Of a DNA stretch of 64,000 bases, positions 7,582 to 15,839 are shown piece after piece. The notes beneath the pieces were generated by a model. The model was not told the DNA's origin. It made no database searches and was given only the letters and a program-made list of their open reading frames with translations. The number at the start of each line of letters is the position of its first letter. The first letter of the stretch is position 1. A program made the position numbers and the translations under genes. Source of the stretch: Flavobacteriales bacterium (GTDB lineage Bacteria > Bacteroidota > Bacteroidia > Flavobacteriales_D > Crocinitomicaceae); assembly GCA_013373595.1 (NCBI GenBank), contig JABXHO010000004.1:1-64000 (forward strand), read 5' to 3'.

Positions 7582-8856
7582 ATGAATTTACCAGCAAACA
7601 ACCCAACATTAACTTCTTGGGTAGAAGTATCAAAAGAATCTGATTTTCCGATTCAAAATCTTCCGTTTGGAGTTATCCAAGTGGGGGAGGGAAAACCTCG
7701 TGTCGCTTCTCGAATTGGTGATTTCGCTATTGACTTGAAATCGCTATTCGTTTTAGGGTATATGGAAAACCTTCCGTTTGTTTTGGAAGATTTTGATACA
7801 AACTCACTCAATAAAATGATGTTGAAAGGGAAGATGGGAACACGAAAACTGCGTGAACGTCTTTCAAAATTGTTTCAATCGGATAACACAGATTTGCAAG
7901 GAAAACAACACCATGTAGATCAAGTACTGATTTCTATGGATGAGGTAACCATGCTTATGCCTATCGAAATTGGCGACTACACAGATTTCTACTCAAGCGA
8001 GCAACACGCTTTCAATGTGGGATGTTTGTTCAGAGATCCAAACAACGCTTTATTGCCAAACTGGAAGCATATTCCAGTGGGATATCATGGTCGCTCAAGC
8101 TCTATCGTTCCTTCAGGATTGGATTTCCACCGTCCAAAAGGACAAAAGAAACCGCCTACAGCTGAGGTGCCTGTTTACGGACCTTCGAACCTATTGGATT
8201 TCGAGTTGGAAACAGCATTTTTTACATACCAAGGGAAGCCATTGGGAGAAACAATCTCCACAGCAGAGGCAGATGATTACATTTTTGGAATGGCACTACT
8301 CAACGATTGGAGTGCACGCGATATTCAAGGATGGGAATATGTTCCATTGGGACCTTTCCTTGGGAAAAACTTTGCTTCGCACATTTCATGTTGGATCGTA
8401 ACATTGGATGCATTGGAGCCTTTCCGCATCCCTGGACCTGTTCAAGATCCAAAAGTACAACCGTACTTGGAGTATGAAGGAGATAAACACATCGACATGA
8501 ATTTGGATGTTTTCATCAAACCGGAAGGACAAGATGAGGTTTCTGTATGTCATTCGAACTTTAAATACATGTACTGGAACATGAACCAGCAGTTGGCGCA
8601 CCACACAGTGAACGGTTGTAATATTCGTGTTGGAGATTGCATGGGGTCAGGAACCATTAGTGGACCTGAAGAAGGAGAATTTGGTTCAATGTTGGAAATT
8701 TCCTGGAAGGGAACGAAGCCTGTTCCAATGCCTGATGGATCAGAACGAAAATTCATCCTCGATAATGACACGGTAATCATGCGTGGATACTGCGAGAAAG
8801 ACGGAGTCCGCATTGGTTTCGGTGAAGTAGCAGCAAAAGTATTACCAGCAACGTAA
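7582..8856 (+). CDS. Fumarylacetoacetase (last step of tyrosine breakdown)
   Basis: Cleaves 4-fumarylacetoacetate to fumarate and acetoacetate in the homogentisate pathway. 424 residues, as expected for the two-domain bacterial and eukaryotic enzyme. An N-terminal SH3-like domain (about 1-120) is followed by the catalytic FAH fold. Recognisable pieces include DFYSSEQHAFNVG, PVGYHGRSSSIVPSG, the acidic metal ligands in LDFELETAFF, NDWSARDIQGWEYVPLGPF and GSGTISGPEEGEFGS. No other tyrosine-degradation gene is present here, so the pathway genes are dispersed. The stop codon is 12 bases before the GTG start of the stringent-response gene. Confidence 0.93.
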   Translation: MNLPANNPTLTSWVEVSKESDFPIQNLPFGVIQVGEGKPRVASRIGDFAIDLKSLFVLGYMENLPFVLEDFDTNSLNKMMLKGKMGTRKLRERLSKLFQSDNTDLQGKQHHVDQVLISMDEVTMLMPIEIGDYTDFYSSEQHAFNVGCLFRDPNNALLPNWKHIPVGYHGRSSSIVPSGLDFHRPKGQKKPPTAEVPVYGPSNLLDFELETAFFTYQGKPLGETISTAEADDYIFGMALLNDWSARDIQGWEYVPLGPFLGKNFASHISCWIVTLDALEPFRIPGPVQDPKVQPYLEYEGDKHIDMNLDVFIKPEGQDEVSVCHSNFKYMYWNMNQQLAHHTVNGCNIRVGDCMGSGTISGPEEGEFGSMLEISWKGTKPVPMPDGSERKFILDNDTVIMRGYCEKDGVRIGFGEVAAKVLPAT

Positions 8857-8868
8857 TCAGTAAAGAGT

Positions 8869-11079
8869 GTGAGCGAACAACCTGCAAATATTGATCTTGA
8901 GAAAGAAAGAAAGGAAATTCTAAATGCCTTTCGTGGTTTGCTGCGCAATGTGAAAGACCGCAGTAGAGAAGACACACGCATGATTCGAAAAGCATTCGAT
9001 GTTGCAGTGGATGCTCACAAGGAAATGCGACGCAAGTCAGGTGAACCTTACATTTATCACCCAATTGCTGTAGCGCGTATTTGTGCGGAAGAAATGGGAT
9101 TAGGTCCTACGGCTATCGTATGTGCCTTGCTGCACGATACGGTGGAAGATACGCACATCACGCTCGAAGATATTGAAGATTTGTTCGGACTTCGCGTTCG
9201 CTCAATTATTGATGGATTAACGAAAATCCCTGAAGTGTTCGATGAGAATGCTTCGGTTCAAGCGGAGAATTTCCGTAAAATGGTACTGACGATATCTGAC
9301 GATATTCGCGTGGTAATCATAAAATTAGCGGATCGACTGCATAACATGCGTACGCTCGGAAGCATGCGTCCAGACAAGCAAATGAAAATTGCGTCTGAAA
9401 CGAAGTTTTTGTACGCACCTTTGGCGCACCGCCTCGGATTGTATTCGGTGAAAAGTGAACTGGAGGATTTAGCACTTCGCTACACGGAGCCTTCAATTTA
9501 TTTAGACATTGAACGCAAGCTGAAATCAACGAAAGATGCGCGGAACCGATTCATTCGCAAGTTTGTACAGCCGATCAAGGAATCACTAACGAAAGAAGGG
9601 TACGATTTTGAGATCAAGGCGCGAACGAAATCGATTTCTTCAATTTGGCGGAAAATGTCAACGAAGGGCGTGCCGTTTGAAGAAGTCTTTGACCTATTCG
9701 CAATTCGAATCATCCTTGATACACCTCTTATACAGGAAAAACCAGATTGTTGGCGTGTGTATAGTATCGTAACCGATTTCTATCAACCAAGTCCTGATCG
9801 TTTGAGGGATTGGATTTCAACACCGCGTGCAAACGGATACGAGTCCTTGCACACAACGGTGATGTCGAACTCTGGAAAATGGGTAGAGGTGCAAATTCGT
9901 TCGAAACGAATGGATGAAATTGCCGAAAAAGGACTTGCAGCGCACTACAAATACAAAGAATCTAAAACGAACGAAACGAAGTTCGACCGTTGGATCGGAG
10001 AAATTCGAGACTTATTATCGAATCCTGACGCCAATGCAATGGATTTCATCGAAGAGTTCAAATTGAACTTGTTCAATGATGAGATTTACATTTTTACGCC
10101 AAAAGGAGATTTGCGCGTCCTTCCAACGGGAGCAACCATCTTGGATTTCGCCTACGATATCCACACGCAAATTGGAGATACATGTATCGGTGCGAAAGTG
10201 AACAATCGCTTGGTGCCGCTGAGTTATCAGTTGCAAAGTGGTGATCAGGTGGATATCATTACATCATCGAAACAGAAGCCAAATGAAGAATGGTTGAAGT
10301 TTGTGGTGACGGCACGTGCTCGACAAAAGATTAAGTCTTCGTTGAATGAAGAATTGAAGCGAATTGCAATGGACGGCAAGGAGATTCTAGATCGAAAATT
10401 CCGTCAGCACAACCTTCGCTACGTTTCCGAGAATATTTCTGTATTAGAGCGGTACTTCAAAGTTCCTTCGGCAACAGAACTGTACTTCAGAATCGCCAAG
10501 GGAAAAATCGACCTCACCAAATTGCGTGAGATTGAAAATGTCAATGGAATTCTTCAGCCTGAGAAACCGAAATCGACCCGAAAGAAATCGAAAGAAATCT
10601 ACTCCAAGGTTGATAAGAAGGAAGACACGATTGTTATTGGTGATGATTTCAAAAACATCGATTACACCTTGTCGCAATGCTGTAATCCAATTCCAGGAGA
10701 TAAAGTGTTTGGCTTCGTTACGATTAACGATGGAATCAAAATTCACCGCTACAACTGTCCGAATGCCGAGCATCTCATGTCAAAAATGGCGTACCGTTGC
10801 TTGAAAGCAAAATGGAAGGATACAGAGATCAAAGAGAACATTGCCGCCATTACCGTTCACGGAATCGATCGATTGGGAATTGTGAATCAATTGACGCAGA
10901 TCTTGTCCAATGAAGATGGTATCAACATGCGTTCGATTTCTTTTGAAACGAATGATGGTATTTTCGAAGGGCGAATGACGGTTCTCGTTTACGATACTGA
11001 GCACCTGAGTAGCTTGATGTCTAAGTTGCAGCAAGTGGAAGGTGTGCAGCGTGTCGAGCGTACAACGAAGACGCTTTAA
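8869..11079 (+). CDS. rel: Bifunctional (p)ppGpp synthetase/hydrolase, RelA/SpoT family
   Basis: Controls the stringent response by making and degrading (p)ppGpp. 736 residues in the usual order: an HD hydrolase domain with intact metal ligands (YHP at 63-65, LLHDTVEDT with His89-Asp90), a synthetase domain (RANGYESLHTTV), a TGS domain (IYIFTPKGDL, then DFAYDIHTQIG), a zinc-finger-like segment (LSQCCNPIPGD and HRYNCPN) and a C-terminal ACT domain (GIDRLGIVNQLTQILS). The intact HD motif indicates that hydrolase activity is kept. The start is GTG at 8869, 12 bases after the preceding gene; no in-frame ATG lies near it, so translation from this GTG is the best choice. Confidence 0.95.
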   Translation: MSEQPANIDLEKERKEILNAFRGLLRNVKDRSREDTRMIRKAFDVAVDAHKEMRRKSGEPYIYHPIAVARICAEEMGLGPTAIVCALLHDTVEDTHITLEDIEDLFGLRVRSIIDGLTKIPEVFDENASVQAENFRKMVLTISDDIRVVIIKLADRLHNMRTLGSMRPDKQMKIASETKFLYAPLAHRLGLYSVKSELEDLALRYTEPSIYLDIERKLKSTKDARNRFIRKFVQPIKESLTKEGYDFEIKARTKSISSIWRKMSTKGVPFEEVFDLFAIRIILDTPLIQEKPDCWRVYSIVTDFYQPSPDRLRDWISTPRANGYESLHTTVMSNSGKWVEVQIRSKRMDEIAEKGLAAHYKYKESKTNETKFDRWIGEIRDLLSNPDANAMDFIEEFKLNLFNDEIYIFTPKGDLRVLPTGATILDFAYDIHTQIGDTCIGAKVNNRLVPLSYQLQSGDQVDIITSSKQKPNEEWLKFVVTARARQKIKSSLNEELKRIAMDGKEILDRKFRQHNLRYVSENISVLERYFKVPSATELYFRIAKGKIDLTKLREIENVNGILQPEKPKSTRKKSKEIYSKVDKKEDTIVIGDDFKNIDYTLSQCCNPIPGDKVFGFVTINDGIKIHRYNCPNAEHLMSKMAYRCLKAKWKDTEIKENIAAITVHGIDRLGIVNQLTQILSNEDGINMRSISFETNDGIFEGRMTVLVYDTEHLSSLMSKLQQVEGVQRVERTTKTL

Positions 11080-11129
11080 TTGTTCGTCTTTGGCGAGCAG
11101 CATACTTCGGATAACATAAAATCAACACC

Positions 11130-11714
11130 ATGAAAACAATAGTGATTATTCTGGCTGTGCTCGTCTTGATTTTTATCGGGATTCAAATCTATGCAATGTT
11201 GAGTAGAAAGAGCATTGAAAGTTATCCGTACAAAGTGGTTGAACAGTACGATAAATTTGAAATCCGTGATTACGAAGCAAGTTTGTTCACAACGGTAAAA
11301 TTGCCCTACAACGATTACAAAAGTGCATCAAGTCGTGGTTTTTCTATGTTGGCTGGGTATATTTTTGGAGGAAATGATCAAAAGGAGAAAATTGCAATGA
11401 CCTCTCCCGTTGCGATGTCGATTGAAGATTCAATGACGATGATGTTCATGGTGCCCAAGAAATATAAACGGGAAGACTTACCGACTCCAAATCAATCGGG
11501 AATTGAAATTATCGATGTGCCTGCAAAGCGTGTTGCAGCAATTACTTTCGGAGGATGGGCAAACACCAAAAAGATTGAGCAATACAAAAATGAGCTGATT
11601 GCTTTACTCGAAGCCAATGGCTTGGAATATACATCGCGCTTTTTCTTCTTGGGATACAATCCTCCTTATGATTTAATCAACCGCAAGAACGAGGTAATCA
11701 TCGAATTGAAATAA
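11130..11714 (+). CDS. Membrane-anchored SOUL heme-binding family protein
   Basis: 194 residues. A single N-terminal transmembrane helix (about 3-24) anchors a SOUL/HBP23-type domain. Family features include ESYPYKVVEQYDKFEIRDYE, the I-A-M-T-S-P-V motif (about residues 88-94), MMFMVPKKY and F-x-G-W near the middle, and a FFFLGYNPP segment close to the end. Members bind tetrapyrroles loosely or act in lipid or heme handling; the function of bacterial members is unsettled. The next gene starts 9 bases downstream. Confidence 0.85.
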   Translation: MKTIVIILAVLVLIFIGIQIYAMLSRKSIESYPYKVVEQYDKFEIRDYEASLFTTVKLPYNDYKSASSRGFSMLAGYIFGGNDQKEKIAMTSPVAMSIEDSMTMMFMVPKKYKREDLPTPNQSGIEIIDVPAKRVAAITFGGWANTKKIEQYKNELIALLEANGLEYTSRFFFLGYNPPYDLINRKNEVIIELK

Positions 11715-11723
11715 ATTATCATC

Positions 11724-12278
11724 TTGAGCATCAAACGAAATACGTCTCTTCAATTTATTAAGAACTTTTTTGATACTGGAGCCATTAAGGAAACCAGTAG
11801 AGAGGTTGAGTTGGAAATTTGTCAGCGCATACCTACCGACCGTGATGTGATTGTGGTTGAGTTCGGAATGGGACACGGAAATATCACTCAAGAAATTTTG
11901 TCTACGATTACGCCTGGTTCGAAAGTTTACGCATTTGAAGTGGTAGAAGAATTCTGTGATCACGTGAAAGAGATCATTCAAGACGATCGCTTGGTGATTG
12001 TGAACGACAGCGCTGAAAATATTAAACAGCACATTTCTTTTCCGATTGATTCGGTCATTTCTTCCATTCCATTTTCTTTTTTCTCGGAAGCAAAAGGTAC
12101 CACGATTATTCAAGATTCGTACGATTTACTGAAAGATGGGGCAGTGTACAGTCAAGTATTGCTCACGAAATTCAACTTTAAGAAATTTGAAGCCGTTTTT
12201 GAAGAGTGTGGAATGGTTAAACTTCCCAATTTCCCATCAGAATACGTTTACCATTGCCAGAAAAAGGTAAAACGTTAA
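11724..12278 (+). CDS. SAM-dependent methyltransferase, phospholipid/rRNA-type
   Basis: A class I methyltransferase of 184 residues. The SAM-binding motif I reads VVEFGMGHGNIT (about residues 44-55), followed by the acidic motif FEVVEEF. The opening F-x-x-N-F-F-x-x-G-A-I resembles the PmtA-like phospholipid N-methyltransferase group, which is related to KsgA/Erm rRNA dimethyltransferases. Motif IV (SSIPFSFFS) stands where rRNA enzymes carry N-L-P-Y. Substrate is therefore uncertain; a membrane lipid is my first guess. The start is TTG at 11724, nine bases after the SOUL gene, suggesting co-transcription. Confidence 0.7.
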   Translation: MSIKRNTSLQFIKNFFDTGAIKETSREVELEICQRIPTDRDVIVVEFGMGHGNITQEILSTITPGSKVYAFEVVEEFCDHVKEIIQDDRLVIVNDSAENIKQHISFPIDSVISSIPFSFFSEAKGTTIIQDSYDLLKDGAVYSQVLLTKFNFKKFEAVFEECGMVKLPNFPSEYVYHCQKKVKR

Positions 12279-12282
12279 TTTT

Positions 12283-12298
12283 CAACTAGGTATAGTTG
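12283..12298. other. Short hairpin at convergent gene ends
   Basis: CAACTA / TAGTTG with a GGTA loop, 4 bases after the methyltransferase stop. There is no clear T-run, so it would be a weak terminator at best. Confidence 0.3.
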
Positions 12299-12333
12299 TT
12301 GTGAGTCACGTAGATTCACCTTCGATTCAGTAT

Positions 12334-13467
12334 CTATTTTTTCTTATCCAATTCTTTACGCAATGCACCTTCGCTAAACGCATTCGCATCAATTCCATCG
12401 GAGAAATAACGAACATTTCCATTCCACAAGTAAACAACGCCAGGCGTGTCTTTACTCATCCCGATGATTTCCCAGAAACTCACAATATCCTCAACCTTAT
12501 ACGAGTACTTTGCGCCCGCATAATCGAAGAAATTCGGAATTTCCTCTGGACCTTCATCCATGAAAATGATAAAGATTTTCGGGAAGTTTGGATCTTTCTT
12601 CCGCATTTCCGTCAAGGTTTTTGCTGTTTCCATACAATGCTCACAAGTCGGAGCAAACAGACATAAAATTTTCTTTCCTTCGTCCAATTTGATAGACGCA
12701 GGAACGTGTTTACTGAACTCAGAAGTAACTTTCTTTGGAGCAGTATCTTTTGGTTTTTCTATAACTTCCTCAGGATCTTTATCCGTCGTATTCGTATCTG
12801 GATTGTCAACATTTACGGTTGTATTTGTATCCAAAGGAATCTCATTCGGAATGGTATCAACAATTGGTTCATCTTCAATAATTACCACTTCGCCTACCGT
12901 GATATTTTCATCTCCTGTTGGCGCAGATTTTTTCTGAATGGGTGAAATCATGAAAAGAGCCAATGCGCACAAGGCGTAGATCAACGCTAAAAATGGGAAA
13001 TTGTGAGGAGGCTTGTCTTTTGGGAGCATGCGCATCAACCAAACCAATAAGCCAATGGTGATGATGTTTTTGATCAAAGCTTCCAATGGCGTCATTTTGA
13101 TAAGCTCCCCGAAGCATCCACAGTTTCCACCGACATCATTCGCAATGCTGTAGGTGAGGTGTACACAGAATACCACCAACAATAAAATCGTAGCTGGAAC
13201 AACAATTCGTTTCAGAAAATGCGGCTGAAGAATACCAATTCCCAAAGCAAATTCCGCTGCCACAAGCAAACGCGAGAAATACGGAGCAACGTCACGGGAG
13301 AATCCAAGAGCATACAGTTGCTTTACCTCCATCGTTCCTAAACCTAAATCTGCACTTGGATAAAGTTTTGAATAGGCTGAGAATAAGAATAATACGGAAA
13401 CAATAACACGAATTGTCCACGCAAAATAAACTTTGTTTTCCTTGTAAAAGCGAATAATCTGATCCAT
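12334..13467 (-). CDS. BT_3928-type membrane protein: MauE/DoxX domain plus thioredoxin-like domain
   Basis: 377 residues. The N-terminal half (about 10-185) has five hydrophobic helices of the MauE/DoxX type, including the cysteine motif GGNCGCFGE (about residues 113-121). A Thr/Asp/Pro-rich linker follows (about 190-250). The C-terminal thioredoxin-like domain carries the redox motif C-E-H-C in LFAPTCEHCMET. The topology suggests a membrane thiol-disulfide relay: the MauE part passes electrons or disulfides to the periplasmic thioredoxin domain. In this genome neighbourhood exported Cys-containing proteins are common, so they are possible clients. Monocistronic, converging on the methyltransferase. 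Confidence 0.8.
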   Translation of the reverse strand: MDQIIRFYKENKVYFAWTIRVIVSVLFLFSAYSKLYPSADLGLGTMEVKQLYALGFSRDVAPYFSRLLVAAEFALGIGILQPHFLKRIVVPATILLLVVFCVHLTYSIANDVGGNCGCFGELIKMTPLEALIKNIITIGLLVWLMRMLPKDKPPHNFPFLALIYALCALALFMISPIQKKSAPTGDENITVGEVVIIEDEPIVDTIPNEIPLDTNTTVNVDNPDTNTTDKDPEEVIEKPKDTAPKKVTSEFSKHVPASIKLDEGKKILCLFAPTCEHCMETAKTLTEMRKKDPNFPKIFIIFMDEGPEEIPNFFDYAGAKYSYKVEDIVSFWEIIGMSKDTPGVVYLWNGNVRYFSDGIDANAFSEGALRKELDKKK

Positions 13468-13560
13468 AAGTCAACTTTGTGACCGTTAAATTAATTGAAA
13501 TTATTCAGTTCCACGAGGGATCGGGAAGGAATAGGAAATTTTTAACGAATTACGAGTGAA

Positions 13561-13624
13561 TTGAAAGATTGAAGTAAAACGTTACTACGTAAGAAACCAT
13601 CAAATGGCTACTTCAATCCTTCAA
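13561..13624. repeat. Long imperfect inverted repeat downstream of the fibre-like gene
   Basis: Arms TTGAAAGATTGAAGTA (13561-13576) and TACTTCAATCCTTCAA (13609-13624) pair at 15 of 16 positions around a 32-base loop. It lies 12 bases past the stop codon of the gene ending at 13637. It could terminate or stabilise that mRNA. The ATTGAA unit also repeats directly within the arms. Confidence 0.6.
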
Positions 13625-13636
13625 TTTTTCAATCGC

Positions 13637-15208
13637 TTAGTCTCTTTTGAGTTCTAACTGCGTTTGCTCGACGCCTGTTTCAGGATTCACTGTTCCCGTT
13701 TCCAATGGCTTCACAATCTTCTTGCTATCTGGCTGACCGTACAAATCAGGTTGAAGGTATTTTCCTTGGTTCCATGACTCTTTCTCAACTTCTACCGCTT
13801 TCGATTCAGGGTGTTGTTGCAAGTAAGGATCATTTCGCTCTGCGTAAACCGTCCATGAAACTTCCATAGATGATGAACCTCCAGCAATTACAAATTGGCC
13901 GTTTTCAATTTTTTCCTTGATGAAAAGCGGTGCATATCCTCCGATTGGCGTCAATTGGTAACTGAAGTTCGCATTCACAGCGTCAAAATAATCGGGTAGG
14001 GTTACCGTTGCTTCTCCGTTTGCGTCGAAGGCGATTGTTCCGCGGTAAACGTTCAATACCTCATTCGATTCGATGCTGTAGTGCTTCAAGTATTTTTGCT
14101 CTGGATCTAGTGGGTGATCAATGGCGAAGGCTTTTGTTCCTGCAGCTCCGAAATCACCGTTTGCGTAAATTGAATATCCATTTGGATCGGTTTGATCTCC
14201 CCAAACACCAATATATCCATAACCATAAGTTCCAACGGCATTTCCAAGTGGACCAATTGCATCGTAGTTTCTACCATAAACTCCAAATCCGAGTTGATAG
14301 TTCGTTTCTCCAACGGTTCCTGTATGTCCGATTCCATACACACCGTATCCGCCCGTCGTACGAAGGTTACTTCCGTAAACTCCTTGAGCTGCGGTAGCGG
14401 TTGATTCTACTTGACCAGAAACAGCCGAAGCCCCACCAGAAGTGCTTCCTACAATTGCAGATGTCGTATTAGTTGTAGCATTCGTTGTTGCTTGAATGGC
14501 TGAGAATCCGTTTGCTGAATTCGTTGATGTCGCCAAAATTCCAACTCCCGTGTTGCTTGTTGAAGCGCGTAATCCAATTCCGTTCGCAGTAGCATTTACG
14601 AGTTCTACTTCGCCAGCGTCAACAGTGATAATTCTTCCTGCTCCAGCACCACCTTGATCGTATGCTTGATCGAGTGTATTTCCCGATTGCGGAAGTGTTA
14701 CCGAATTTCCTCCTGAAATGGATAAACTTTGTCCAGATAAGGATAGCGATTGAATTTCATTTGTTGGATCTGCATCGGCGTCGTTTACCAAATCAATGGC
14801 TGTACTTCCAGCAGTTTCTGCATAAAGTGCATACGGTACGCTCAATAATTGAGTCGTTCCTGAGATGGTGTAAGCTGTTCCTCCATTTGGATCGGTTTCC
14901 GTTTTTAGGAAATAAGGGCCATTTGCCCAATCAATTCCAGAAAATGATCCTGCCACAACGGTTCCTGTTCCAATCTCTAGCGTAGCTAGTCCATTGTTGT
15001 TTGTTGTTGGCGTATGTGTTTCAATATAAACGGCGACACCTGTTGCACTTGTTTGCAAAATACTTATTTGCATGCCGACAGGCGCATTGCTTACCAATTG
15101 ATCGGAAGCATCGCGAATCACAGACTGAAACGACATTTGTTGAGGAGATTGTCCCCAGGCAGTAAGAATTCCGAATAGAAAAAGGGTCGTAGTAATAATG
15201 CGTTTCAT
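13637..15208 (-). CDS. Secreted fibre-like surface protein without a T9SS sorting domain
   Basis: 523 residues with a signal peptide (1-19, ending TAWGQ). Residues 20-135 form a domain common at the start of Bacteroidota repeat proteins: QMSFQSVIRD, PVGMQISILQ, VYIETH, NGLATLEIGTG, GPYFLKTE, LLSVPYALYAE. The middle is rich in Ala, Ser, Thr and Gly, then has repeated G-(V/F)-x-V-Y-G motifs resembling phage-tail-fibre or adhesin shafts (about 275-345). The C-terminal 150 residues are beta-rich and end in a charged tail. No catalytic residues are visible. Only 4 bases separate it from the T9SS gene upstream, so both are likely made together. Confidence 0.7.
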   Translation of the reverse strand: MKRIITTTLFLFGILTAWGQSPQQMSFQSVIRDASDQLVSNAPVGMQISILQTSATGVAVYIETHTPTTNNNGLATLEIGTGTVVAGSFSGIDWANGPYFLKTETDPNGGTAYTISGTTQLLSVPYALYAETAGSTAIDLVNDADADPTNEIQSLSLSGQSLSISGGNSVTLPQSGNTLDQAYDQGGAGAGRIITVDAGEVELVNATANGIGLRASTSNTGVGILATSTNSANGFSAIQATTNATTNTTSAIVGSTSGGASAVSGQVESTATAAQGVYGSNLRTTGGYGVYGIGHTGTVGETNYQLGFGVYGRNYDAIGPLGNAVGTYGYGYIGVWGDQTDPNGYSIYANGDFGAAGTKAFAIDHPLDPEQKYLKHYSIESNEVLNVYRGTIAFDANGEATVTLPDYFDAVNANFSYQLTPIGGYAPLFIKEKIENGQFVIAGGSSSMEVSWTVYAERNDPYLQQHPESKAVEVEKESWNQGKYLQPDLYGQPDSKKIVKPLETGTVNPETGVEQTQLELKRD

Positions 15209-15212
15209 GAGT

Positions 15213-15677
15213 TTAGTTTTTAATGATATTAATGGTTTGAAGTGTTGTTGTTTTGTTTTTTAGTGTGAGATGGTACGCTCCACTGGAATATGTGCGCATG
15301 TCAATTTCTGTCTTTGCTGACTCGATCGGATGATTGTCAACCATCTTTCCGTTCATATCCGTAAGCACATATTCGAAATCGGTATGTACTTGATCCAATT
15401 CCAAAATCAGAAAATCTGTTGTTGGGTTGGGATAGATGCTCAACTCAATTGAGTTTACTTCATCGATTTTAACCAAATAGAATTCGTAGGGTTGCTGAAC
15501 TCCTTGATTACTTGATCCGTTCGCGCTCTGATGATTGGTATAATCGATTTGTCCAACCGAATAACTAACAGATCCGCCTGTTCCCGTAGCGTTTCCTCCC
15601 GTTGAGACGGTACTTTGTTGAGAAAAACCGAGTAAAGATAGGCATCCGAAGATGAGTGATAGGGTGATTTTTGTCAT
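15213..15677 (-). CDS. Small T9SS cargo protein
   Basis: About 154 residues from the ATG at 15677, which directly precedes a signal peptide (MTKITLSLIFG...GFSQ); the longer frame to 15740 would put 21 basic residues in front of it. The mature part begins with a motif of many Bacteroidota cell-surface proteins: GGNATGTGGSVSYSVGQ, then D-Y-T-N, then GVQQPYE. A type A T9SS sorting domain follows (ELSIYPNPTTD ... INIIKN). Nothing but these two parts is present, so the secreted product after removal of the sorting domain would be very small, about 70 residues. It leads the operon with the fibre-like gene. Confidence 0.8.
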   Translation of the reverse strand: MTKITLSLIFGCLSLLGFSQQSTVSTGGNATGTGGSVSYSVGQIDYTNHQSANGSSNQGVQQPYEFYLVKIDEVNSIELSIYPNPTTDFLILELDQVHTDFEYVLTDMNGKMVDNHPIESAKTEIDMRTYSSGAYHLTLKNKTTTLQTINIIKN

Positions 15678-15766
15678 AGAGTAGTATTTGATATTCCTTA
15701 AATATAGTTGTTTGAGCGTTTTTGTTCTAATCGTTCTCAAAATATTTGTGCTCTATTTCAATAAAA

Positions 15767-15782
15767 TCCCCTGTGTAGGGGA
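15767..15782. promoter_or_regulatory. Candidate operator palindrome between divergent surface-protein genes
   Basis: TCCCCTGTGTAGGGGA is a perfect 6+6 bp inverted repeat with a GTGT centre, strikingly GC-rich inside an AT-rich spacer. It lies about 90 bases from the start of the leftward T9SS gene and 57 bases from the rightward one. A regulator bound here could control both. A small RNA hairpin is the alternative. Confidence 0.45.
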
Positions 15783-15839
15783 GGTGATAACACGCGCTAT
15801 TTTGATTAATTGCAGTATTAATAACCAATATTTAATTTT

